A stretch of 64,000 nucleotides of DNA from Bacillus sp. BHET2 (lineage in GTDB: Bacteria > Bacillota > Bacilli > Bacillales > Bacillaceae_B). Made by a program: the position numbers and the translations under genes. Shown piece by piece: positions 38,560 to 51,044 of this stretch (positions are counted from its first letter, which is position 1; each line of letters opens with the position of its first letter). The DNA lies in assembly GCF_005938125.1 (NCBI RefSeq), contig NZ_VCQN01000005.1, positions 186,001-250,000 on the forward strand, read 5' to 3'. A model generated the notes under the pieces. It was not told where the DNA came from. It was given only the letters and a program-made list of their open reading frames with translations, and searched no databases.

Positions 38560-40084
38560 ATGGTGGAGTTGACGGGTTGTAGTTTGAGTTTGGAGGAAGC
38601 GAAGAGGATTATTTATGGGAAGGAGCATGTGGTTCTTTCTCCTTCAAGTATGGAGCGTGTCCTGAAGAGTCGCGAGGCGGTTGAGCGGATTGTGAAGGAG
38701 AAGCGTGTGGTGTATGGGATTAATACTGGATTCGGGAAGTTTAGTGATGTGTTGATTGATGCTGAGGATGTGGAGGAGCTACAGCTGAACCTGATTCATT
38801 CTCATGCATGTGGGGTGGGTGATCCATTTCCTGAGACTGTTTCCCGGGCCATGCTGCTGCTAAGATGCAATGCCCTTTTAAAAGGATACTCAGGTGTTAG
38901 ACCGGTTATCGTTGAACGTTTAGCTGAATTCTTGAATAAAGGGATTCATCCGGTAGTTCCTCAGCAAGGTTCACTTGGAGCAAGCGGTGATTTAGCACCC
39001 CTTTCCCATTTAGCTCTGGCACTAATGGGTGAAGGTGAAGTCCATTATCAAGGAGAGGTTCATCAAACTCTCCCGGTGCTTTCAAAAGAAAACATTTTCC
39101 CGATCCAGCTTCAGGCAAAAGAAGGATTGGCACTCATCAACGGAACGCAGGCGATGACGGCAATGGGTGTCATCGGATACCTGGAAGCGGAGGAACTTGC
39201 TTTCCAAAGTGAGATGATCGCAAGTCTGACCTTGGAGGGACTTAGAGGAATCATGGATGCCTTCGACGAAGATATTCATGTAGTAAGAGGCTATCCTCAA
39301 CAGGTCGCAACGGCAAAACGAATCCGGGAATACCTGTCAGACAGTAAGCTCACTACGAAACAAGGAGAACTTAGAGTGCAGGATGCTTACTCACTAAGAT
39401 GTATCCCACAGGTACACGGGGCATCGTGGCAGACCCTTGATTATGTAAAAGAAAAGCTCGAAATCGAAATGAATGCTGCTACCGATAATCCACTGATTTT
39501 CGATGATGGAGAAAAAGTCATCTCAGGTGGGAACTTCCACGGACAGCCGATCGCATTTGCTATGGATTTCATGAAAATTGCTGTAGCCGAGCTTGCAAAT
39601 ATTTCAGAAAGACGTATTGAACGACTGGTGAACCCGCAGCTGAATGACCTACCACCTTTCCTGAGCCCGCAGCCAGGACTGCAATCCGGTGCCATGATCA
39701 TGCAATACTGTGCGGCATCACTTGTTTCCGAAAATAAAACACTCGCCCATCCAGCCAGCGTCGACTCAATCCCATCATCAGCCAATCAGGAAGACCACGT
39801 CAGCATGGGAACAATCGGTTCAAGACACGCCTATCAGATCCTGCAGAACACCAGAAGAGTCCTTGCAGTCGAACTCATCTGTAACCTGCAGGCAGCAGAA
39901 CATCGAGGGACGGACCTCATGGCAAGCAAGACACGCCAATTCTATGAAGCTGCGAGAACGATCATTCCTTCCATCACAAAGGACCGCATCTTCGCGAAAG
40001 ACATCGAAAAAGCTAACCAGTGGCTGCAACAAATCTCGTTAAGCACACTCATAAAACCAACCAAAACAAAGGAGGAAACGACAA

Positions 40085-40092
<8 letters not shown>
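38560..40092 (+). CDS. hutH: Histidine ammonia-lyase
   Basis: 510 residues from ATG 38560 behind AAGAGGTG. It converts L-histidine to urocanate plus ammonia, the first step of histidine use. The self-forming MIO cofactor triad Ala-Ser-Gly is present in [17 protein letters not shown] (about residues 137-153). The catalytic Tyr region [13 protein letters not shown] and [10 protein letters not shown] are also intact. A repeat core at 39905-39918 encodes RGTDLMAS in a stretch where I recall RGIEHAAS in B. subtilis, with no length change. The stop overlaps the hutU start. Confidence 0.96.
39905..39918 (+). repeat. REP-like core copy inside hutH
   Basis: GAGGGACGGACCTC preceded by C, read in frame as CGA GGG ACG GAC CTC (RGTDL). 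Confidence 0.85.
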
Positions 40093-43968
<3,876 letters not shown>

Positions 43969-43969
43969 T

Positions 43970-44014
43970 AAAAAGCTTTAGGGAAGTAAAATCTACTTTC
44001 CTAAAGCTTTTTTA
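43970..44014 (+). terminator. Terminator of the hut operon
   Basis: AAAAGCTTTAGGGAAGTA pairs with TACTTTCCTAAAGCTTTT (one mismatch), followed by TT. Confidence 0.9.
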
Positions 44015-44082
44015 TTAATATTTACGAACCAAGATCATTAAACAACCATCACGCTCTATTTGAGAATGGTCTTTCTATAAAA

Positions 44083-44406
44083 TTAATTGCTGACATTCTC
44101 TCTATTCATCTCATACCCACAATGAATTTCTTTCATCCCAATCACCTTCAGAAAGTGTCTCAGCTTATTCATGCATACTTCACCAAGCTCACCAACCACA
44201 TCAAAGCGGTCGATCACCGCACACTTTTCAATCGAAGCTTGGGTGCCGTTTTGGGACTTTCGAAACGTTACAGTGTTATTCATTGCATACGTTGAAACCA
44301 TGGCTTCCCCGACTTTACAATCACCTTTTGAGAATTCAAAATGGAACTGGATCGACATATCCAAATCCGAGTATAGAGGATTTACTTTCATGCTTATGCT
44401 TTTCAT
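44083..44406 (-). CDS. Hypothetical protein, 107 residues
   Basis: ATG 44406 is 7 nt after GGGGG; the adjacent ATG 44409 is closer than ideal. Sequence MKSISMKVNPLYSDLDMSIQ onward, mixed charge, with two Cys in the C-terminal half. Unrecognised. One copy of the duplicated 17-bp box (44539-44555) lies about 130 bp upstream and could control this gene. Confidence 0.5.
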   Translation of the reverse strand: MKSISMKVNPLYSDLDMSIQFHFEFSKGDCKVGEAMVSTYAMNNTVTFRKSQNGTQASIEKCAVIDRFDVVGELGEVCMNKLRHFLKVIGMKEIHCGYEMNRENVSN

Positions 44407-44538
44407 CATGAAGCCCCCTTTCTTTTATTGTACTTTTATCCTATCACGCCCGAGGGGAATATGTATTTTGACTCATAAATGCGTAGGAGCTGAAAAACTT
44501 TAATTTAATGGGTAAAACGTTTTCTTTTCTTTTCTTTC

Positions 44539-44555
44539 ATAACTCTAAGCATATT
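44539..44555. promoter_or_regulatory. 17-bp box, copy 1 (ATAACTCTAAGCATATT)
   Basis: Matches copy 2 at 44917-44933 in 16 of 17 positions. The two copies flank the peptide gene and the regulator's promoter region. It is a candidate binding site for the RRNPP-type regulator. Confidence 0.5.
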
Positions 44556-44582
44556 CCTATAAGAATATTATCCTTAAAGAAA

Positions 44583-44608
44583 AAAGCTTCCTGAATGCAG
44601 GAAGCTTT
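44583..44608 (-). terminator. Terminator of the peptide gene
   Basis: Perfect AAAGCTTCCTG / CAGGAAGCTTT stem with loop AATG, 10 bp after the stop of the minus-strand peptide gene; the T tract is on its distal side (TTTTTTCT). Confidence 0.85.
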
Positions 44609-44618
44609 AACATGGTGA

Positions 44619-44750
44619 TTAATGTTGAGTTGTTGGAAGTTCAACTTTTTGAATTTGTACATTTGCAGTTTCAGTATCGTTATTAGCAAGTCCTGCAATA
44701 CCAAAAAGAAGAACCGATGCTGTTAAAATTGTAAGAAAACGCCTTTTCAT
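44619..44750 (-). CDS. Putative exported signalling-peptide precursor (PapR-like)
   Basis: 43 residues from ATG 44750 behind GGGAGGAAAG. It begins MKRRFLTILTASVLLFGIAG, a classical short signal peptide, and continues LANNDTETANVQIQKVELPT ending TQH. Size and design match RRNPP pheromone precursors: PapR of the B. cereus group is about 48 residues with a C-terminal ADLPFEF. A mature peptide around VELPTTQH would share the acidic-Leu-Pro core. It is divergent from a PlcR-type gene. The function is inferred from design and context. Confidence 0.65.
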   Translation of the reverse strand: MKRRFLTILTASVLLFGIAGLANNDTETANVQIQKVELPTTQH

Positions 44751-44916
44751 AGGACTTTCCTCCCTTTCTTGTTCGAATCAATGTTCGGTAAAATAAAAGA
44801 AATATTTGTTATAATAATTAAAACACATATTTACATTTTGTACATTCTGAATATGGTGTCAAATTACCTAATTTAAAAGCCGATTAATAGGCTTTTCATT
44901 TGATTTCTTCAAAAAT

Positions 44917-44933
44917 ATAACTCTAGGCATATT
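44917..44933. promoter_or_regulatory. 17-bp box, copy 2 (ATAACTCTAGGCATATT)
   Basis: Directly upstream of the AGGGGTGG ribosome site of the PlcR-type gene, so binding here could repress its own expression. Confidence 0.5.
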
Positions 44934-44947
44934 TAGGGGTGGATTTT

Positions 44948-45829
44948 ATGGATTTTAAAGCAGTGGGAAACAAAATAAAAGAGTTGAGAAAAACCAGTGG
45001 TCTTTCTCAAGAAGATCTTGCACAAGGGATATGTACACAAGCGCAGATCAGTAAAATCGAAAAAGGAGATGTCTATCCTTATGCTTCTACATTGTATCAA
45101 ATTTCTCAAAAGTTGGGAGTAGATGTGAACTACTTTTTTGATATCGGGACAACTCCAAGGCTAGATTACTTTCAGGAAGTATTCCAACAGCTCCAGCTAC
45201 TCCGCAGAAATGGGAAATATGAAGAAATGATGGATATTGTAAAAGCTGAAATAGATAATCCGTTATTTTCACAAAACAACAAAAACCTACAGTTGTTGCT
45301 ATGGCATAAAGGAATCTATTTATATGAAGTAAAGAAAGATTTGAGTAAATCAGTTGATACTCTAAAAGAAGCCATCCATCTCACTCATAACAAGGGGAAG
45401 ATTTTGCTTGAGCGAGAATTAGAAATTTTCTTGGCATTGGGGGCAATTTATTTTAAAGAAGACATTAATAAGGCGTTAGAGGTTTTTGAGGAAGTCAAGG
45501 ATCATCTTCAGCTTCTTCCCCACTTGAATGATTATACAATAAAAACACGACATTATTATCATATTACGAGGGTGTTAACTCGTCTTAATAGACTGGAAGA
45601 ATCAAATAAATATTGTGAAGATGGGATAAAATGGTGCCTGCTTAAAGATAGTGTATTCCTATTAGGTGAGTTACATTATCAAATAGGATATAACATGGAG
45701 CTGATGAATAAACCTGAGGAAGCCGTCAAGTTTATGAAAAAAGCAATCGTCGTTTTCGACCTTCAACAAGATACCAAACACATTCAATTTATTGAAAACA
45801 GAATAAAGGAACTAAGTGCATTGATTTAA
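44948..45829 (+). CDS. PlcR/RRNPP-type transcriptional regulator (XRE HTH + TPR)
   Basis: 293 residues from ATG 44948 (AGGGGTGG upstream; a GTG at 44939 overlaps it). The N-terminal HTH is IKELRKTSGLSQEDLAQGIC with TQAQISKIEKGDVYP (about 8-45). The remaining 230 residues form helical tetratricopeptide-like repeats, with recognisable units such as SVDTLKEAIHLTHNKGKILL and EAVKFMKKAIVVFDLQQDTK. This is the architecture of PlcR and NprR, which bind an imported peptide and then activate exoenzyme genes. The divergent peptide gene at 44619-44750 is the likely partner; the secreted subtilase at 46160 is a possible target. Confidence 0.85.
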   Translation: MDFKAVGNKIKELRKTSGLSQEDLAQGICTQAQISKIEKGDVYPYASTLYQISQKLGVDVNYFFDIGTTPRLDYFQEVFQQLQLLRRNGKYEEMMDIVKAEIDNPLFSQNNKNLQLLLWHKGIYLYEVKKDLSKSVDTLKEAIHLTHNKGKILLERELEIFLALGAIYFKEDINKALEVFEEVKDHLQLLPHLNDYTIKTRHYYHITRVLTRLNRLEESNKYCEDGIKWCLLKDSVFLLGELHYQIGYNMELMNKPEEAVKFMKKAIVVFDLQQDTKHIQFIENRIKELSALI

Positions 45830-46159
45830 CGAGAGTAAGTCATGATTTTGGATGCTTTTTAGTTTTATTTAAAATGCAGTACTATTTGCTTTGCCTGGTA
45901 ATTGGTTATTGAAACCGTATAGGGGACATTTACCATTTTAATTATCGATTGTGGATAACTATCTTAGTATGGAATATTATGATTGTTGATGACATTGAGT
46001 GTACTTTCAATGAAGATTTAAATTTACTTCTATTCTAAAATAGGTACATTGGATCCATGCATCATTTAGAATGGATTTCTAAGTTAGGACGAACTAAAAA
46101 GGCTCCCGAATTCTATCAAGAATTGGGAGCCTTTTATTAATCACTAACGAGGTTACTCA
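45830..46159. other. Intergenic region between regulator and subtilase gene
   Basis: No gene was seen. It ends in the convergent terminator. Confidence 0.5.
46096..46138. terminator. Bidirectional terminator
   Basis: AAAAGGCTCCCGAATTCT / AGAATTGGGAGCCTTTT-type stem (one mismatch), loop ATCA. Confidence 0.9.
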
Positions 46160-49100
46160 CTATTTAACAATTAGCTTCTTCACCGTACTCACATTCCCAG
46201 CCCTATCCTTAGCTGTCACCGATAAAACAGTCTTCGTCTTCTGAGTTTTGATTTTCACTGAAAACAATCCTTTGCTGTTTGCTTTCGCTGTACCGATCGT
46301 TTTAGATTTGGCTTTTACCGTCACGGCAGCATAAGGTTCTGTCTTCCCTGTCACGCTTTTGCTTTTGGTCGTAACAGTATTCACTTTGGGTGTCCCTGGT
46401 GCGGTTTTGTCGCTTACTTTCAGGTTGGTCCCCTTACTGATATTACCTGCAGCATCTTTCGCCGTCACAACAACTGTGGAGCCTGCTCTTTGTTTCTTGA
46501 CCTTTAAGGTGAACTGACCTTTAGTGTTGGCTTTGATGGCAGCAATTTGCTTTCCTTTTACTTTCGCCGTCACATAGGAATTGGATTCTGCAGTTCCCGA
46601 AATGGATGTACTTGCATCACTGATTGCTTTTACTTTTGGTGCAGCAGGAGGAGTCTTGTCGCTTACTTTCAGATTGGCCCCCTTGCTAGTATTACCGGCA
46701 GCATCCTTAGCCGTCACAATCACAGTCGAGCCAGCTTTTTGCTTCTTGATCTTTAATGTGAACTGACCTTTAGAGCTGGCCTTGGCCGTTGCGATTTGCT
46801 TCCCATTCACCTTGGCCGTCACTGTAGATGATGCTTCAGCAGATCCTGTGATGCTGGTGCTTAAATCACTGATGGCATTCGCCTTCGGGGCTGTAGGAGC
46901 GATGACATCGGCAACGACTACTTTTACCTCAGAGCTTTCTTTATAACCATCGAGGACCGTTACATATAATGTGGAATACTCTTTTTGTTTTGAGATCTTT
47001 ATGTTGAAGTCACCTTCGTCATTCATTGTGCCTGAGGCAATGACTTTTCTTGATGAATTCTTGATCGTTACTTTCAAGTTTGGTTCTGCACTTCCCGAAA
47101 TAGAAGTGGACTGATTTGTCAGTTTGTTTACATATGGTTTATTGGGTGCTTTTTCTACTATTTTCTTAATAGATGTTGAAGCATCTTGATTTGAGATGAT
47201 CACTTCAAGGATTTGATCGGCTTTTTGAACAGGGATCGTGATGCTGAATGTACCCGATTTTGCTGAACCGCTGCCTAATTGCTTCGTTCCGCTCATAATC
47301 TTGATGGTTGAATCGGTTTTGGCTGAACCTGTTACCTTCGATTGATTGTTTAGAATCGGATTTACTTTCGCTGACAAGTCCACTGCGCTGACGGCACTAT
47401 ATGCATTTAAGCGACCCCAACCTGATACCTTATCATACCCTGGTACCGCCTTTTCAATTGGATAGCCAGGGTCTTCTTCATAATATTCATCTTCTGAGCC
47501 ATAAGGATTATCCAGTTCGTCGAATGAGATGTCCTTGGCAGTTTCAGTTAATAATTTCTCAACATCAGCAGGCTTTAGGTTAGGATTCCGAGATAATATC
47601 AATCCTGCTACGGCTGTCACATGGGGTGTTGCCATGGAAGTACCACTCATGTATGATACATTGCCATCCGGCAAAAGAGCTGGAATGTCTGACCCAGGGG
47701 CAACCAGGTCAAGTCCTTTCCCGTAATTGGAAAAGTCAGATACGATATCCAAGCGATTAGTGGATCCAACAGAAATCGCATATTTAGATGAAGCAGGATA
47801 AGATACTTCTTCCATTCCATCATTTCCACTTGCTGCAACAATGGTTACGCCTTTCTTGTTTGCGTATTGCATCGCATACTCGATCGTACGGCTATACGGC
47901 CCTCCTAAGCTCAAGTTGAGAACCTTTGCCCCTTGGTCCGCCGCATACATGATGCCATACGCAATCTGTTCGGTATCACCGCTTCCACCGGCATCCAGAA
48001 CTTTAATAGGCAGAATCTTAACATATGGATTTATCCCGGCCATGGAGTAATGGTTACCAGAATTTGCTGTAATGATGGATGAAACATGGGTTCCATGGCC
48101 ATTGTCATCCATCGTATTATCAGAACGATCGACGAAGTTTTTCCCTTTTTCCACGAGTACCCTGTCAGAGAGATCGGCTAACGTGTGGTCGACCCCTGTA
48201 TCAGCCACTGCAATGACAGTAGGGGATAAGTTCTTTCCGTTTAAAAGCTTTTCCAGTTGTTCATAACCAATATCTGCATTCTCTTTATCTTGATTTTTCA
48301 GTGACCATTGATACGAATATTGACTATCCACAGATAGAGATTGGTAGGTTTGAACAGGTTCGACAAATTCTACTTCCGGAAGCTTGGAAATTTGCTGAAC
48401 AGTCATTTTAGAGGATGCTGTAATGCTTTTCCCATTATCATTCAGCTCCACAACGATAAGGCTATCGGACTGTTCACTATTCTCAGTCATGGAAGCCGCA
48501 GATTTCACTCCATAGGATTTTATCTTTGACTTCAAGCGGCTCTGTGACGCTCCATCCTTCACCTTAACGATTAAACGGGATGGATTAGAAAGGTTATTAT
48601 TCACCAAACCTGCTTTGGATACGACGTGTGAGACAGATGAGTTTGTCAAACTGGTAAGTTCAACATTTTGCGTCACATCCTCAAGCTGTTGCTTAAGAGA
48701 GGCAGGGACAGAATCATGAGCGATTTTGTATAGGTTATTAATTGCTTCTTGTTCATTGGCAGAAATGATATAAGCACTGGACCCACCCTGTTTTGCTGTA
48801 TCCGCCAATAAGGCTTTTAAAGTAACAAGATTGGAGTACACATCACTTCTTGTTTTCTTATTGAATAACATTTTAGAGCTAATGAACGGAGCTGATTTAT
48901 AGTAAAGAGTAGTCAACTTCTTCCCATTATCTGTACCAGTTAAGAGAGATTCCCTTATTGTCCGTAAGTCTTGAAGGATGGCTTTTCCATTTTCTCTTTC
49001 TTTCGTACTTAATTCCGCAGGGCATTCTTCTCCGATAACTCCATTGGATGGAGGCAATGTGACGCCATCGTAAGTAAGAGTATAGGAGGTCGCGTCCAAT

Positions 49101-49522
49101 GTGCTTTCTTCAGTGGCTTCTTCCACATAGGTTTCCACCTTGAGATAGTAAGGACCGGTCCATGAAATAGGAAAATCAATAGATGACGGTTCATTTAAAT
49201 AGGAGTATCCTCTGTACTGATCAAAGGTCTTATCATTTGTGGCGTTTTCTAAACTGGAGTAGACAGTCATATTGACTTCGCCCTGAGATTGAAGCTTAAT
49301 TCTGAAATGAGTAAAGTTTTCGATGCTTTCTTCGGAAGGGGTAATCGTATACCAGTTAACATGCTCACCAGGTCCAAAGGTCGTGTTCATTGATTCTGAA
49401 AGCAGCAAAGGCTCTTCTTCCATCACCTTTCCTTCTTCAGCATGTGTTCGAGGTAGCTGTGAAAGGCACAGACTGTACATCATTATGAAAGCTAGTAAAC
49501 TTTTAAACACCTTTTTCCTCAT
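46160..49522 (-). CDS. Secreted subtilisin-like protease with C-terminal Ig-like repeats
   Basis: 1120 residues from ATG 49522 behind ATGGAGGAT. Order of parts: signal peptide (VFKSLLAFIMMYSLCLSQLP); a PPC-like beta domain (about 45-150); a helical segment; an inhibitor-type propeptide (RLIVKVKDGASQSRLKSKIK); and an S8 catalytic domain with Asp in VIAVADTGVDHT, His in DDNGHGTHVSSI and Ser in MSGTSMATPHV. Five beta-sandwich repeats of about 75-85 residues then run to the C-terminus. Repeats 3 and 4 are nearly identical (TAKDAAGN, NLKVSDKT), suggesting recent duplication. No LPxTG anchor is present. A role as a nutritional or surface protease is expected; regulation by the PlcR-type protein is inference. 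Confidence 0.92.
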   Translation of the reverse strand: MRKKVFKSLLAFIMMYSLCLSQLPRTHAEEGKVMEEEPLLLSESMNTTFGPGEHVNWYTITPSEESIENFTHFRIKLQSQGEVNMTVYSSLENATNDKTFDQYRGYSYLNEPSSIDFPISWTGPYYLKVETYVEEATEESTLDATSYTLTYDGVTLPPSNGVIGEECPAELSTKERENGKAILQDLRTIRESLLTGTDNGKKLTTLYYKSAPFISSKMLFNKKTRSDVYSNLVTLKALLADTAKQGGSSAYIISANEQEAINNLYKIAHDSVPASLKQQLEDVTQNVELTSLTNSSVSHVVSKAGLVNNNLSNPSRLIVKVKDGASQSRLKSKIKSYGVKSAASMTENSEQSDSLIVVELNDNGKSITASSKMTVQQISKLPEVEFVEPVQTYQSLSVDSQYSYQWSLKNQDKENADIGYEQLEKLLNGKNLSPTVIAVADTGVDHTLADLSDRVLVEKGKNFVDRSDNTMDDNGHGTHVSSIITANSGNHYSMAGINPYVKILPIKVLDAGGSGDTEQIAYGIMYAADQGAKVLNLSLGGPYSRTIEYAMQYANKKGVTIVAASGNDGMEEVSYPASSKYAISVGSTNRLDIVSDFSNYGKGLDLVAPGSDIPALLPDGNVSYMSGTSMATPHVTAVAGLILSRNPNLKPADVEKLLTETAKDISFDELDNPYGSEDEYYEEDPGYPIEKAVPGYDKVSGWGRLNAYSAVSAVDLSAKVNPILNNQSKVTGSAKTDSTIKIMSGTKQLGSGSAKSGTFSITIPVQKADQILEVIISNQDASTSIKKIVEKAPNKPYVNKLTNQSTSISGSAEPNLKVTIKNSSRKVIASGTMNDEGDFNIKISKQKEYSTLYVTVLDGYKESSEVKVVVADVIAPTAPKANAISDLSTSITGSAEASSTVTAKVNGKQIATAKASSKGQFTLKIKKQKAGSTVIVTAKDAAGNTSKGANLKVSDKTPPAAPKVKAISDASTSISGTAESNSYVTAKVKGKQIAAIKANTKGQFTLKVKKQRAGSTVVVTAKDAAGNISKGTNLKVSDKTAPGTPKVNTVTTKSKSVTGKTEPYAAVTVKAKSKTIGTAKANSKGLFSVKIKTQKTKTVLSVTAKDRAGNVSTVKKLIVK

Positions 49523-49694
49523 AATATCCTCCATCGTCTAATAGATTAGTAAAATCAATTAATTAAACCACAATTTGAATCGATTTGGAATATATTTCAT
49601 GTCGTGTGAAAGTAAATATTATTCAACAAAATATGACAAGGGCGAGAGACGTATAAGGGGATAAAAGTAAGGACAATTGGTTTTATGACATAAA

Positions 49695-49725
49695 AAGACC
49701 GGGTACACATTTGTACCCGGTTTAC
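49695..49725 (-). terminator. Terminator of the LysM/NlpC autolysin gene
   Basis: Perfect ACCGGGTACA / TGTACCCGGT stem with loop CATT. On the minus strand it is followed by a T-rich tract. Confidence 0.85.
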
Positions 49726-49791
49726 ACTGCCAAGTAGTACATTTCCATTTTGCTATTGGGAACATAATACTGGGTAGTGGCCAATCAAATT

Positions 49792-50841
49792 TTATAAATC
49801 ATAGAAACGTTTAAATCCATCAAATTTGGATTTCCAATAAGAATTATTTAAACTAGTAATTTCAACACCGTTATCGCCGGCATGAATAAACTTATTGTCC
49901 CCTACGTAGATACCTAAGTGAGAAATCCCTTTTTTGTATGTGTTTTCGAAGAAGACGATGTCTCCAATGGCTGGTTTATTTACATAATAAGAGCGATTAT
50001 AATAGCCTTCGCTCGAAGTACGGGTTACTTTCACACCACTTTTATTAAAGGCGTAATAAATGAAACCGCTGCAGTCGAAACCAGAGGTAGTAGAGCCTCC
50101 CCAGACGTAAGGGATACCAAGCTGTGCCTTTGCGTGAGAAATGAGCTTATCTGTATTAAAAGCTGTATTGCTGTCTTCGTTAGATGACGTTGTTTCTGAT
50201 GGCGATGAAGGTTGTGATACTTGTGATTTTCCGACTTTCAAAACTTGTCCAACATAGATTCGATCATTTGAAAGGTTATTTAAGCCCATAATATCTTGAA
50301 CAGATACATCATGTCTTATACTAATATGGGATAACGTATCGCCAGATTTGACCGTATATGTACTTGAACTTTTCTTAGGTGGTGTAGAAGGTGAAGGTTT
50401 GCTCACATTTTCACCGGGAGAAGAACCATTAGAAACGACAAGTGTCTGTCCCGGATAAATTAAATAACTCTTAATGTTATTCCATTTTTGTAATTCTGAA
50501 AGAGTAATAGAGTGCCTGTAAGCGATAGCGCTAAGTGTATCACCGGACTTTACTGTGTATTTTTTGGCAGATTCTGTTTGGACAGGCGGCGCAGGTTTAG
50601 AAGGCGTAGTGTCAGGCTCGTCATTTTTATCAGTATCTACCTCGAGTAATTGATTTGGGAAGATCATATCGGATTTCAGTTTGTTCATATCTTTAAGGAG
50701 TGCAACGGATGTATCATATTGACGGGCAATGGACCAAAGAGAGTCACCGGATTCGACTTTATGGGAACTTGCAGCGGCGGATGCGACAAACGTTGTCGAC
50801 AGAACAGCGGTAGTAGCAACAGTAACTAATGTTTTTTTCAC
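49792..50841 (-). CDS. LysM - NlpC/P60 D,L-endopeptidase (LytE/CwlS type)
   Basis: 349 residues: signal peptide (TLVTVATTAVLSTTFVASAA, then AS), three LysM domains (starting at about 27, 92 and 161; each with SGDTL or SGDSL and a Pxx-GQ-L end) joined by Ser/Pro linkers, and an NlpC/P60 domain (about 230-349). The catalytic Cys is in SGFDCSGFIYYAF and the His in HLGIYVGDNKFIHAG. It cuts the D-Glu to diaminopimelate bond of stem peptides during growth or separation. Three LysM repeats match LytE, but CwlS/LytF-type relatives cannot be excluded. Confidence 0.92.
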   Translation of the reverse strand: MKKTLVTVATTAVLSTTFVASAAASSHKVESGDSLWSIARQYDTSVALLKDMNKLKSDMIFPNQLLEVDTDKNDEPDTTPSKPAPPVQTESAKKYTVKSGDTLSAIAYRHSITLSELQKWNNIKSYLIYPGQTLVVSNGSSPGENVSKPSPSTPPKKSSSTYTVKSGDTLSHISIRHDVSVQDIMGLNNLSNDRIYVGQVLKVGKSQVSQPSSPSETTSSNEDSNTAFNTDKLISHAKAQLGIPYVWGGSTTSGFDCSGFIYYAFNKSGVKVTRTSSEGYYNRSYYVNKPAIGDIVFFENTYKKGISHLGIYVGDNKFIHAGDNGVEITSLNNSYWKSKFDGFKRFYDL

Positions 50842-50978
50842 TTGTCTTTCTCCTTTTGATTAAAAGTTTATTGGATTATTTGTCATTTTATCATATTTTA
50901 AGAAATAAAAGGGAGAAATTTAGTGAAAAGTATTTTGAGGAATGGGTCTTTATAATTATTTTTTGGAAGAAATACTCA

Positions 50979-51018
50979 AAAAAGAATCTGTTCAACAATT
51001 TCAGAACAGATTCTTTAC
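50979..51018. terminator. Terminator after the teichoic acid transferase gene
   Basis: 13-bp perfect stem AAAGAATCTGTTC / GAACAGATTCTTT, loop AACAATTTCA. Confidence 0.9.
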
Positions 51019-51044
51019 TTTTCTTAAAATAACAATATCCACCG

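Noticed and set aside
44500..44530. CcpA cre site at AAAACGTTTT
   Set aside because: It deviates from the cre consensus at both outer positions, and the context is a plain AT-rich palindrome.
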